DNA from: Isochrysis galbana
Lineage: Eukaryota > Haptophyta > Isochrysidales > Isochrysidaceae
Direction of reading: 5' to 3'
Assembly (NCBI GenBank): GCA_018136815.1
Contig: CM030933.1
Span: 5,410,282 to 5,474,281 of the forward strand
DNA: 64,000 nt
Shown in pieces: positions 9,791-19,548 of this stretch. The position numbers and the translations under genes are program-made. Each line of letters starts with the position of its first letter. The first letter of the stretch is position 1. The notes under the pieces are model-generated. The model saw only the letters and a list, made by a program, of their open reading frames with translations. It did not search any database and was not told the DNA's origin.

Positions 9791-9910
9791 AGCACACATT
9801 GCAAGATGCCTTACAATTCTCATGCATGAAGTCACGATTGGTGTTGCACTCGCCCCGTCCTGCTCGTTCAAGACACCTGCTCCATAACATGGCATCCGAG
9901 CACAACTGTG
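9789..9910 (-). CDS. ShKT domain exon (C-terminal exon of a larger gene)
   Basis: The minus-strand frame ending in a stop at 9789-9791 encodes a complete ShK toxin-like fold as the last ~39 residues. It has six cysteines spaced as in the family, including GECNTN, FMHENCKASCNVC and the initial CSDAMLWSRC. In algae and plants this module is frequently the C-terminal appendage of prolyl 4-hydroxylases and secreted proteases, where it is a small disulphide-bonded domain rather than a toxin. The same frame continues upstream to 10064, but I cannot place the exon boundary or find the catalytic part. The host protein is therefore unknown. Confidence 0.6.
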
Positions 9911-9964
9911 GCTCATTCGGTCCCTCAGGCTTTGAGCGCGTCGTCTCACGTGCCACGCACTGGC

Positions 9965-11360
9965 CCAGCGATCCGATGCGCAGCTGAAACGAATGCCTGA
10001 TCCAGATTGGTGTGTGGTCGAGAGATAAGTGGAAGCGTACCAGCGCACCAAGAGACAGTGCCATGAGGAGAAACTAGCGTGTCACCTGCATTCCGAACGC
10101 GGCTCACAGCTGAACGACTTCCACGACCATGTGCACTCAGTTGCGCTAGCAACTGCAAGGAGCAGCCCCAGAGTGGTGGCGGTGGGGGGCCTCACCATCG
10201 GCCGATTGCGCTGCGCGACTCTCCCCGTCACACCGACGGGGAGCAGCAGCGCTTGGTGTGAGTTGGGTCACGTTGTGACGTCGCTCGTCACCACCACCCA
10301 GGGGTCCGTACGGAGCAAGGCGCAAGGCCCTGCCGATCCAAAGAGCAGCCTATATTTATCAAAGCTCGGAGTATAATATTTTACTACTAAGTGATATAAA
10401 CAAAGTACGAGTATACAGACTAGAGCTTCTCATTTCTCATTCAGCAATGTGTCGTTTAATAGTAACGAGCGTTCACAGAAGGCGGCGGCAAGGACGACTG
10501 ATTTTGCTCTCTCGCTGCCGGCGATCGTCCTAACCTGGGCGATCCGCCGCCAGCGACCGAGCCTCCTCCTCACGCCTCACTGAGCAAGCCTTAGGCCGGT
10601 CACTCACGCTTTTTAACAACTATTTTCCATCCCTCCTGGGTGTCCAAGGATTCCCCAGGGACCCCCCTTACCTGCCCCCCCTCCCCCCCCCCCCCCGCGA
10701 ACCCCCTCTACCCCACGAAAATCCATGGCGTCGGTGAGTGACTCCCCCGCCTTGTCCGGCCCATGGAGGTCTATTTTGGGAGAATGGGAGGATTGCGCGC
10801 GCGAGGGAATCAAAGCAGTGAATGTCGGGCGAATCCCCATAAGAAACGCGGAGGTTCCGCGTCGGCCGATCGCCGGCTGTCGGCCTCGCAATGGCTGCCC
10901 GACGTATCGCTGCTTTCGCAATTGACCCGACCAACCCGAATCACACTCACGTGATGGAGGTAGAGCTACCGCTCAACCCCGGAGCCGAAGCTCACCGCCA
11001 CGCACCGTCTAGAGTTGGACGAGAGGGTGAGAAAAAAAAAACCTTTTAATAGTCTCGCCCCGCGCGTGGCCTTGGGATCAGCTACAGTAGCCACGCCCAT
11101 TTCCCTTCCTCTCCCACACTTCCCGCCTTGCGGCATCTCCCCTTGTGCTCTACGTAGGGGCCCAGGTCGTGGGGGGGGCTGAGTTGGGCGGGGTGCACCG
11201 GCCCCCAGTGGAGTGTTCTCGCCCTCCTCCTGTGCCTCTGAGTGGCCCGTTTCTTCCATGTGCTGGCGTGCATGTCACGCCGTTAATATTTTGTCGCTCG
11301 TTTCCGGCGTTCTTCGCCGAGGGGGTTCTTCGAGGAGGGGGGGGGGGAGGTATTTCCCAG
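9965..11360. other. Intergenic stretch; inverted dispersed repeat at 10600-10930
   Basis: The stretch 10600-10930 (gcgtcggtgagtgactc..., poly-C, ggtgtccaaggattcc) is a diverged reverse-complement copy of 32640-32990. About 11040-11340 has A and G homopolymer runs and a GC-rich segment without a recognisable protein. Further exons of the ShKT gene may lie in 9965-10400 but could not be identified. Confidence 0.55.
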
Positions 11361-11362
11361 CT

Positions 11363-12190
11363 TCAGGCGATCTTGTCAACGAGGTCAAGTGCTTTCGCCA
11401 CTAGACCGAGGTTATCGCCCATCTTCAGTCTGCCCCTGTCATCTTCGATAAAGGTGGGAGTGGCAAGATCTATTGGGTTTTTGAGTTTCGGTTTTCTTCC
11501 CTGGGACGCAGTGCGCGTGCGCACCTGGCTAATAGTGTCTGGTGGGACACGGCTTCTGACAAGGGATGTGAACCTTACTATTGTGGCTTCCAGAACCGGT
11601 ATGTGATGGTATGTGTATGACTCAAATTCTACTCTATAGAAGTCTCTTATTATGTATCTCCACGCTATTATATAGAGCGTTTTCAAGCTGTCGGGAGTGT
11701 TTGCGTCCGGATACACAAATAGTCTATCTTTCGCTATTTGTTTTCGGGACCTATGCGAACTTGGGGAATAATCGACGATGGCGTCTATGGCATCGAATAC
11801 GTTCTTTGTCGCGGGGCACCACGCCAAGTGGCACGAGTCTTCTTGGTAGCGGTTGCACAGCCTGCACTTTGTTGTCGGGCTGGCCGCGAATCTGTTTCTG
11901 GTTCCTATCCTTCTATGAGTGACGTGTTTGAAGTGTGGGTGTTTGTCGGCGTGTTTCAGTAGCGGTAGGGTATATAGCTTGGCTATGTGTTTCCAGTTCT
12001 CTTTCGTGATGTCCAAACGTTTTTCCCATGCTGTTCTAGCTGCTTGCGGAGCGTTGTGTCGCGCTGCTTTAGTCACGACTTTGGCGATGTCCGCCACCGT
12101 GATCGCGTCTAGCGCGGTCTTACCTTTTTGTATGGCGTATTCGTCCGCCAGTGGGTACTCCATGTATTTAGGCCCTTTGTAACCATTCTC
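11363..12190 (-). pseudogene. LINE-like retrotransposon C-terminal fragment (zinc-knuckle region)
   Basis: The open minus-strand frame gives about 275 residues of protein-like sequence ending LVDKIA. A CRLCNRYQEDSCHLAWC segment (C-x2-C ... H-x4-C) resembles the zinc-binding region found after the reverse transcriptase in many non-LTR retrotransposons. Basic helical segments lie on either side of it. No reverse-transcriptase catalytic motif is visible. Upstream of 12190 the frame runs into an unrelated GC-rich dispersed repeat, so this is a 5'-truncated or interrupted copy. Assignment to a non-LTR element is by motif only. Confidence 0.5.
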
Positions 12191-12516
12191 CCAACAAGCC
12201 GGAGGATGGTGCTCAGCCCCTGGCCCCCCCTGCCTCTCCCACGCTTGCCACGCTGGCCATTGGAGCCTCCCAGTGGCCTCTGTATGCCTGGCGACCAGGG
12301 GAGGGGGGGGAGTCAGCTCGAGGGCGGGCCCATGCTGGGCGTGGGAGTGCGAGTCTCGGCCCGCGCCCACTAGGGGTCTGGGCCAGAGTGTTGATTGCCC
12401 AGCCCCTGCCAAAGGGCAGGGGCTGGGGTTGATTGTACGGGCCCACCCCGGGGGGTGTCCGCGATGGAGAGAGGGGGGCGCGAGGCCCCCATTGAACCCC
12501 ACTTATAAAAGTAGGT
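12190..12516 (-). repeat. Dispersed GC-rich repeat, inverted copy of 6690-7000
   Basis: High-identity reverse complement of the copy described at 6690-7000. It abuts the LTR start at 12517, which suggests that the LTR inserted at or next to the end of this repeat. Confidence 0.8.
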
Positions 12517-13678
12517 TGGGTTAATCCTCCTCTTCTAGGTCTCTCGTCTCGTATGGTTAAATGAACTCTCTTGGCTCGACATCGGGAGACGTCTCGATTT
12601 AAGTCGGGGGGTGTTGTATTCCTGCCCATCTGAAGACTGTAGGCATGAATATTCGCGTAAGGTACGCGCTCATAATTACAATTGAACAGTTCCCCGTGTT
12701 GCCACTAACGCACAAGGCACACAGATTCGGATTCCCCATGGTCTCAAGTCCAGGTTTGCAGATTTTGGTCTCGAAATTTGCGATTCGAATTTTGTTTTTG
12801 CTGTTACTATAATTGTTGGCTCGTTTAAGGTAATAAACCGGCCTGACTTCGACTTCTCGTTCTGCAGTCGCTCTGCGAGACTCTCTCTCTCTCTCTCTCT
12901 CCGTCCGCCTCTCCTCGGCCGACGTCAGGAAGATTCGTCCAAAACATTCTCCGGTCTCAAGATATCTCGTGGGGGTCTCTCCGCGCTCCGCGAGGGAAAG
13001 GACGCGATCTCGCTCCGAGATCGGCCTCGCGCCCTCCCACGCTGCCCCGCCGTGCTTTCGGTCCCTCGCCCCCCGCGGCAGGTTCTTTCCCTCGGCGTGC
13101 CGTCCGTCGCCTCCGGCCCTCTTCTCTTACCTTCTCTCGATGTCATCAAATGTTCCATATGACCGTCTGTTGTCTTCTCTCATCTATCGGTCATATCTCC
13201 CCAACGAGATCTGCCCTCGTTGTGTCGGCCTCCCCTCTATCGCATGTCTGCGCGTTGCTGAGTTGCCCTGGTGCCGACGCCTGGCCGTCCGTCCAGGTGT
13301 GGTTAGTTTTCGCCCCGTTTGGGTGAGTTTGTGTGGCTCGGTGTCCTCGAGCTTTTTGTGGTAACTTCATCGTAGCCCACCGTGTTCCCAAGCGAGTCCC
13401 CCCGAGTTCCCGAGTCTATACTTCGAGTCAACGAGTCAATACAAGTCAAGCACGCGCCTGAGCCACCCCAAGTCCCCCAGTCGCCTGCCACCACCTCTCA
13501 CAAGCCTCCTTCCACCCTTCCGCGCCCTCCGTGCGTCGTACGTCGTGCGTCGATCACCATGCCCGTAGTCACCCCCGAGGAAAGCTTCATGAGCTCCCAC
13601 CAAGAACCGCATTCCGCGCTAGCTGCCGGCGCGCCCTCGCAGGCAATCTCCAAGAGTGAGATCAGCTATGCTCTGACA
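12517..13678 (+). repeat. Solo-LTR-like copy of the Ty3/gypsy family
   Basis: Begins tgggttaatcctcc and ends gctctgaca, the same TG...CA ends as the complete LTR at 17915-19386 (which is inverted relative to this one). The first ~600 bp and last ~300 bp match closely. The middle (13119-13378) differs and is shorter. It contains ggtaataaaccgg, a plausible polyadenylation signal. No internal retroelement sequence follows on the right, so it looks like a recombined solo LTR. No clear 5-bp target duplication is visible. Confidence 0.75.
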
Positions 13679-14670
13679 AACACGCGGAACACTAATGTAA
13701 ACAGGGTCATCGCGTGAGTATCACAGGACGCCGTCCTTTACTTTCTACTCACGGCCAAGTCTTACTAATAATCCGCAAGATTCCCTCCATCAAGTCGAAC
13801 CTTCCGGACTTTGACCTCGATGATCGTCTCCACTCCCTTGCACACGATGTGCTACGTCTGAGTCAATCTCGAACGTCTGGAACATTCTCAATCTATGTCT
13901 ACATTCATCATGGACTTGATCTCAGTTCACCTCATGCTTCCGGACTCCTCTGATGCTCAATCTCAATGTATTCTCAGATACCCCAAGGCACCCCTAGGAC
14001 ACCCCCTTGGTGAACTACACCCTCAGCCAATCAAGGTGCCCTAGTGCCTTTCTGAGGAGTCTGCAGACAGCTGCCCTCCATGGGGGGGGCCAGCATGTCT
14101 GCTGTGCTTGGTGTGGCCGGAGCCACGGGCCGTGTGGTGCGACGCGCGTCGCACGCACCTGCTCGGCCTCTGATGGCGGGCGCGGTCGCTTCGACAGCGA
14201 CTGCTCCATGGGTTCTGGGGGGCCGCCCTCGGCGGGGGACCCGAAGGAGAGGAGGGGAGCGGCGGCGCGCTCCATGGCAACTGACTATAAAGTTAGTTGC
14301 TCTTACGATAGCTTAATGTGTGTGATACAGGCTGAAGTGTTTTGTTGGAATCTCATGTGGCACAGTGGGGAGTTGCTTGGTTTTTGTCCCAAGGTGGCCC
14401 TCAGTGCTCGGATCTATCCCCATCGCTCACCTGTCTGTCGCGATCCCTCACAATGCTGGTAATCCTTTTTGCAATCCCTCTGGTCCACTACTGGGTACCA
14501 GTACAACAGTGAGGAGGGGAAACAGGGGGAGAGAGGAGAGAGAAAAAGAAGAGAGGAGGCCCGTCGCCTCTCCTCACGTGAAGGGAGAGATAAGAGAGGG
14601 AGATAGGGAGATCCCACATCCCACAGGACTGAGAAAGTAAATACGGAGAGGACGGAGGGGCGGGGCATCT
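13679..14670. other. Intergenic; diverged dispersed repeats
   Basis: The stretch 14080-14215 is an inverted, diverged relative of 2800-2960. The stretch 14205-14300 is the inverted copy of the AT-palindrome/GC-hairpin repeat end. The stretch 14500-14640 is purine-rich simple sequence. Nothing else was recognised. Confidence 0.6.
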
Positions 14671-14674
14671 GTCA

Positions 14675-14850
14675 CAGGCGGCTGGCGACAGGAGGGAGAT
14701 GGGAAGGGAGCGGCTCAAGACGTCTTGGGATACACCTGTGGCAGGTATCCTCATCCTCGGGCGGGCGCAGTTGCTTATTTCTCGAGAACCGCTGGCGGCG
14801 CGAGCTGGTAAGGGCCGTTCTTCTTCTTTGACGAGAGGTTCCTCCCCCCC
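14675..14850 (+). repeat. Dispersed repeat, second copy of 8940-9097
   Basis: Same order of blocks as 8940-9097, ending in gacgagaggttcctcc followed by a poly-C run. Identity is moderate. A shorter third copy is at 26108-26160. Confidence 0.7.
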
Positions 14851-15039
14851 CCCCCCCCCGATGCTTTTTCCCGGAGAGTCGCCCGACGTAGGTCGGTCCG
14901 CCTCAATGGTCAATGGGTTTTCCCTCATTTTAACTTGTGGCTTGTGGGGAGTTAGGATGGGAGACGGGGGCTTGCGAGGGGGGAGATTTGGAGGGGTGCA
15001 TAGGTGTATGTATCTGTGACAACAGCACGCGCCAAGGTG

Positions 15040-15135
15040 TACGGGCGGGCAGGTGCGCTGAGGGCTGTCGTATTGGTACCGGGCTAGTGGGAGTAGTGGT
15101 ACAAATGCTCAGTTATTTTATTATTATTAATAGTA
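15040..15135 (+). repeat. Short dispersed repeat (partner at 35640-35720)
   Basis: The block gtaccgggctagtggga followed by gctcagttattttattatt recurs at 35650-35715 with small changes. Function is unknown. Here it ends about 200 bp before the SWEET gene. Confidence 0.6.
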
Positions 15136-15333
15136 CCCGTACTCTACAGACAAGAAAAGTCTAACAATACGTTGCTCTCCCCTTCCCAGCGAAGTGTGAA
15201 AAAGAGAGGTGTTTTTTGCGAGCACACCGCGCGCTCGCTCCCTCTTCCCGCCCTTTCCCTCTGTCTCTCCCCTCTCTTCCCCGTCTCTCTTCCCCCTTCT
15301 CTGTCTCCCTCTCTCCCTCCCTCTCCCTCTCTT

Positions 15334-16520
15334 ATGTCGGCTCTCCACCGGCTTCTGCTACGCTCGCGTCCGGCGGCACTCGCGCCACGCGGGCGGAGCC
15401 TGCACAACCTTCTCGTCCCCTCGCTCGCTGAGCCTATCGCCCTCTCGGCCGGCCTTACCCAGTTTCTGCAGGTCTCACCGCCACTCGCTGCGCAGGTCTT
15501 GTTCCTCTCACCTATGCAAGCTATGTCGCACTTCAAGGCGGAAAAGACGACGGGCAGCGTATCAGCGCTGCCATATGCTGCTATGGCTGCAAATGGAGTC
15601 GCGTGGACCACCTACGGAGCGCTTGGCTCGGACGCGACCATCATGCTCGCCAACATCCCGCCTGCATTGCTCGGATCATACTATTGCTATACTTTCTACC
15701 AGTACCGGTCGCCAGACGCGGTGACTCTGCCCTACTTCGGCGGGGCCGCGCTCTTCTCAGGGGGTGTGGGCCTGGCCGCCGCCATGCTCCCCACTACCTC
15801 CGCACAGCTTGTCATTGGGTACGCTGGTGTTGCTGTATGCACGGTGATGTTCGCAGGGCCACTTGCAGCGATCAAGACCGTGCTCGCTCAGCGTTCCGCC
15901 GAGTCCCTTCCCCTTGCGTACACGCTTGCTGGGGTGGCTAATTGCACGTGAGTGCTGCCCACCCGTATCACCGACCTCCACTGCATGGCTCGCACGCGGA
16001 TCATGGCCCAATATGCACCCTTTCCCTTGTAAGAGGGGAAGGCTTGCCAACGCCCGTGCTGAGCTACACCATCCTGTTGCCAAGTGGCGAGCCATTGCCG
16101 GAGCGGCCGCTCTCCGCGCATGGAGCGATCCGATCACTTGCTTCATAGGATGCTCCTCTTTATGCTTTGGTAGTGAGACGGGTTGGGAGCGTTGGGCTTC
16201 ACTACGCTGACAAACCACCTCACTGACCACCTTCCACCATGCAATTCAGGTTGTGGACTTCTTACGGAGCACTTGTCATACACGACCCCTTTGTGTGGGG
16301 CCCAAACTCCATGGGTCTCGCATTTTCGCTTGCGCAGCTCGGTCTCATCGGCCGCTTCGGGACACGCAAGCCGACGCACACTCCGGCCGAGAGCGACAAG
16401 GCAGGCAGCGTTGGCGTAGGTGATGGGGTGCAGGCTGCGAAGGAGGTTGCTGCTGAGACGGTCGCCACAGCAAAGGCTGTGACGGAGGCAGTGGGGTCGC
16501 AGGCCAAGAAGATGCAATGA
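15334..16520 (+). CDS. SWEET/MtN3-family sugar transporter, two exons
   Basis: Exons are 15334-15947 and 16250-16520, with a 302-bp intron (gtgagt...ttcag); the product is 294 residues. The first MtN3 repeat is clear: FLSPMQAM at the end of helix 1, then a KTTGSVSALPY loop, AANGVAWTTYGAL and the LANIPPALLG helix. The second repeat spans the splice junction: a PLAAIKTVL...SLPLAYTLAG stretch, then ANC joined to LWTSYGALVIHDPFVWGPNSMG. SWEETs are seven-helix facilitators that let mono- or disaccharides equilibrate across a membrane. The N-terminus (MSALHRLLLRSRPAALAPRGRS) is Arg-rich and lacks acidic residues, resembling an organelle presequence, which plant SWEETs do not have. The C-terminus is an Ala/Lys/Glu-rich amphipathic helix. 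The start is the first ATG after a CT-rich leader. Confidence 0.88.
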
Positions 16521-17540
16521 ATGCCGCCGGGACGATGATGTGGATGCGCTCAATCCGCATGTTTAATCGGCGTTAGAGAACGGGAGGGCTAATGCGTCCG
16601 CGCCATCGGTCCTGTGCTCCAACATCCATCTATAGCATGTCGCCTCAGCTTCTCATCGGCGATGCCCTCGATGCGGCCGACTGTGACTTCTTTGATCCGC
16701 TCAAAATCCTTGCCGGTCTACATTCTTCGTCGCCCGCTTGTTTCAGCTGGAGGATAGTCGAGGAATCCGAGCCAAGACGTTTGGTTGTGTTCCGCCCGAT
16801 GGGCCCGGCCGTGGCACTATCTTCATGAGCGGCACCCGACCAAACATGCCTGGGCTCCTTGACCGGTATTGGTCCCATCACTCTAATGGCATACATATTT
16901 GAAACCGAGGACAATGGGTGCCTTCTGTGACAACGTCACGATAAAAATTACCGCGGTTGCCTCTCCGACTCGACGAAAAAGTGGGGTTCGATTGCTCATT
17001 TGATGAAAACATGGGTCCAAGTTGGTCCTAGTTTAAAATGAATGCACGGCGCGTTCGTTGCTTGTGTATGTGCAAGTCAAGAGGTGCCACACTAAAACTG
17101 TAAAGGGCCTCTAAGCCGGTTCAGGAGACCTGATGGTGTTGATCATGCAATGGCCAATTCTCCTCTTGCGCAACTGCTGACGGACAACCTCAAGGCCCAA
17201 ACCAGCCGTACTATTTACTCGCGCCTCTCCTACACCAAGTCGACCGTTCTCAAGATACCCGGGTCATTGCTGTCGTCCATCTATGGTTGGGTTTTGTAAG
17301 CACCCATTCCCTGCCCTCAAGCAATTTTGAGGAGTTTTCTTGGGCATTGAGTTGTTTTTATTGTGAATTGCTCTCTTGCTATGGTGGTCTTGCCTCCAAG
17401 CTCTTTTGCAGTGCGCATTTGGGCGTTGACAACGGGCAGTCATCAGTTCATCATCCATACGCTTCAATGCTCTGGTACCATCCATCATCCCTCGCCCTGA
17501 AGTAAATATATATGTATATGTAACCCCTAGGAGCCAACGC
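16521..17540. other. Intergenic, nothing recognised
   Basis: Neither strand has a frame with protein-like composition and a recognisable domain. Includes the presumed 3' end of the SWEET transcript. A short AT-rich stretch lies at 17500-17525. Confidence 0.6.
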
Positions 17541-17708
17541 CCCCCAGGAGCTATCGGGGGCCCCCGAGAGCTATCGGGAGGAAAATTTCTCCCGATCGCC
17601 AACAGCCCCACCGAGAGCTACCGAGGGACCGAGAAAATCCCCCGAGAGCTATTGGGAGATTGCTCATGGGGGGGTGCCGTAAGCGGATCCCCCAGCAGCT
17701 ATCGGGGG
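17541..17708. repeat. Short array of near-palindromic gagctatcggg units
   Basis: About six irregularly spaced variants of cccccgagagctatcggga occur in 170 bp, alternating with gaaaa/gccaac spacers. Each unit is close to its own reverse complement (cccgatagctctcggg), so neighbouring units could form hairpins or a cruciform. No coding explanation was found. Confidence 0.6.
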
Positions 17709-17914
17709 GGACGCAGCAGTTCCCCCCCTCTGCCCTCTGCAAAAGAGGCCGGACCGCTGGCGAGTTGAATATGAAAACTCCGCCCCGCCAATCGAGGAAT
17801 GTCTTCCTCAAGGCGCCTGAGGAGCTCGAGTGCCCATAGCAAGCCCCTCGAAAGTCGGTATCTCTCCAGCGGTATGAGACGCTGAAGTCTTTCAGATTGA
17901 TGGAAATCTCCCGG

Positions 17915-19386
17915 TGTCAGAGCAAGGCTCATCTCACTCTTGGTGATGGCCTGCGAGGGCGCGCCGGCAGCTAGCGCGGAATGCGGTTCTTGCGGGGAGC
18001 TCATGGAGCTTTCCTCGGGGGTGACTACGGGCATGGTGATCGACGCACGACGCACGACGCACGGAGGGCGCGGAAGTGTGGAAGGAGGCTTGTGGGAGGT
18101 GGTGGCAGGCGACTGGGGGTGGCTCAGGCGCGTGCTTGGCTTGTATTGACTCGTTGACTCGTGGTATAGACTCGGGAACTCGGGGGGACTCGCTTGGGAA
18201 CACGGTGGGACTCGACGAAGTTGCTACAAAAACACTCACAAGAAACCCAAACCCCAACGACCTTGGGCTCAGAAAACTAACGTAAACACTCCGGAATCAT
18301 ACGATAAACAAACCCTCCCCGTGCGACGAATGCTGAGGTCGCGATCGCTCGTCATGCGCGAAGAAATACGGAAAGAGAGCGCAAAACTACGCAAACGAAG
18401 GGTTCGAACTATCGTTAAAGTGAAACTCGTCCGCTGAAGCCAACGCGGAGGGTCGAGGAGAGATCCAAAATCGCGCCGGGGGAAGAAGGCGATGTGCGGA
18501 GAGACCTTCTAGACAAGCAACGAGCAAGGGGCTACGAAACAAGACGCGAGACGCGAGGCGCGTGCCATTCGTTCTTCCTTTCTTTCATCGAAACCGCGAC
18601 GAAACTAACATTAAACGTCGGTGCCCCCTCCGCGAGGATCGCGAAGAAGAACGGACGAGATGGAGGCAATCATCGAAGGAACCGCGAGAGGAATCGAAGC
18701 GAGGGGGGGAACAACGACGGCCGGAGGAAACGAACCGCGCGCGGGGAGAAGAGAACCTCGCGCGGGGGGGGATTAATATAACGGCCGGAGGCGACGGACG
18801 GCACGCCGAGGGAAAGAACCTGCCGCGGGGGGGCGAGGGACCGAGGGCACGGCGGGGCAGCGTGGGAGGGCGCGAGGCCGATCTCGGAGCGAGATCGCGT
18901 CCTTTCCCTCGCGGAGCGCGGAGAGACCCCCCACGAGATATCTTGGGACCGGAGAATGTTTTGGACGAATCTTCTTGCCGTCGGCCGAGGAGAGGCGGAC
19001 GGAGAGAGAGAGAGAGAGAGAGTCTCGCAGAGCGACTGCAGAACGAGAAGTCGAAGTCATGCCGGTTTATTACCTTAAACGAGCCAACAATTATAGTAAC
19101 AGCAAAAACAAAATTCGAATCGCAAATTTCGAGACCAAAACCTGCAAACCTGGACTTGAGACCATGGGGAATCCGAATCTGTGTGTCTTGTGCGTCAGTG
19201 GCAACACGGGGAACTGTTCAATTGTAATTGTGAGCGCGTACCTTACACGAATATTCATGCCTACAGCCTTCAGATGGGCAGGAATACAACACCCCCCGAC
19301 TTAAATCGAGACGTCTCCCGATGTCGAGCCAAGAGAGTTCATTTAACCATACGAGACGAGAGACCTAGAGGAGGAGGATTAACCCA
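17915..19386 (-). repeat. 3' LTR, complete, ~1.47 kb
   Basis: TG...CA ends are shared with the copy at 12517-13678. It contains ggtaataaacc (reverse complement of the plus strand near 19060), a candidate polyadenylation signal, a CT/GA microsatellite near 18998-19022, and an open frame beginning MPVVTPEESSMSS near its 3' end. The interior 18222-18783 is not present in the 12517 copy. The flank at 17914 shows no obvious target-site duplication with 23235, as expected if the other end is truncated. Confidence 0.8.
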
Positions 19387-19548
19387 TGGATCCAAAGCGA
19401 GCACAAAATCGGCAGCTTAGCGCGGCGGCCCCCGATTTCGTACGTCACGTCCTACCACGTTCTCCCTTTTACAGGAGTTTTGCTCGGGCAGTTGCGCTGG
19501 GTCAGGCGCTGACGCGACGCTAATCATCCACTTCCGGTCGACTTAGCG

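Noticed and set aside
18390-18412. gggttcgaact as a tRNA T-loop or tRNA gene
   Set aside because: No acceptor stem, D arm or anticodon arm surrounds it. It lies inside the LTR and recurs only because the LTR is duplicated.
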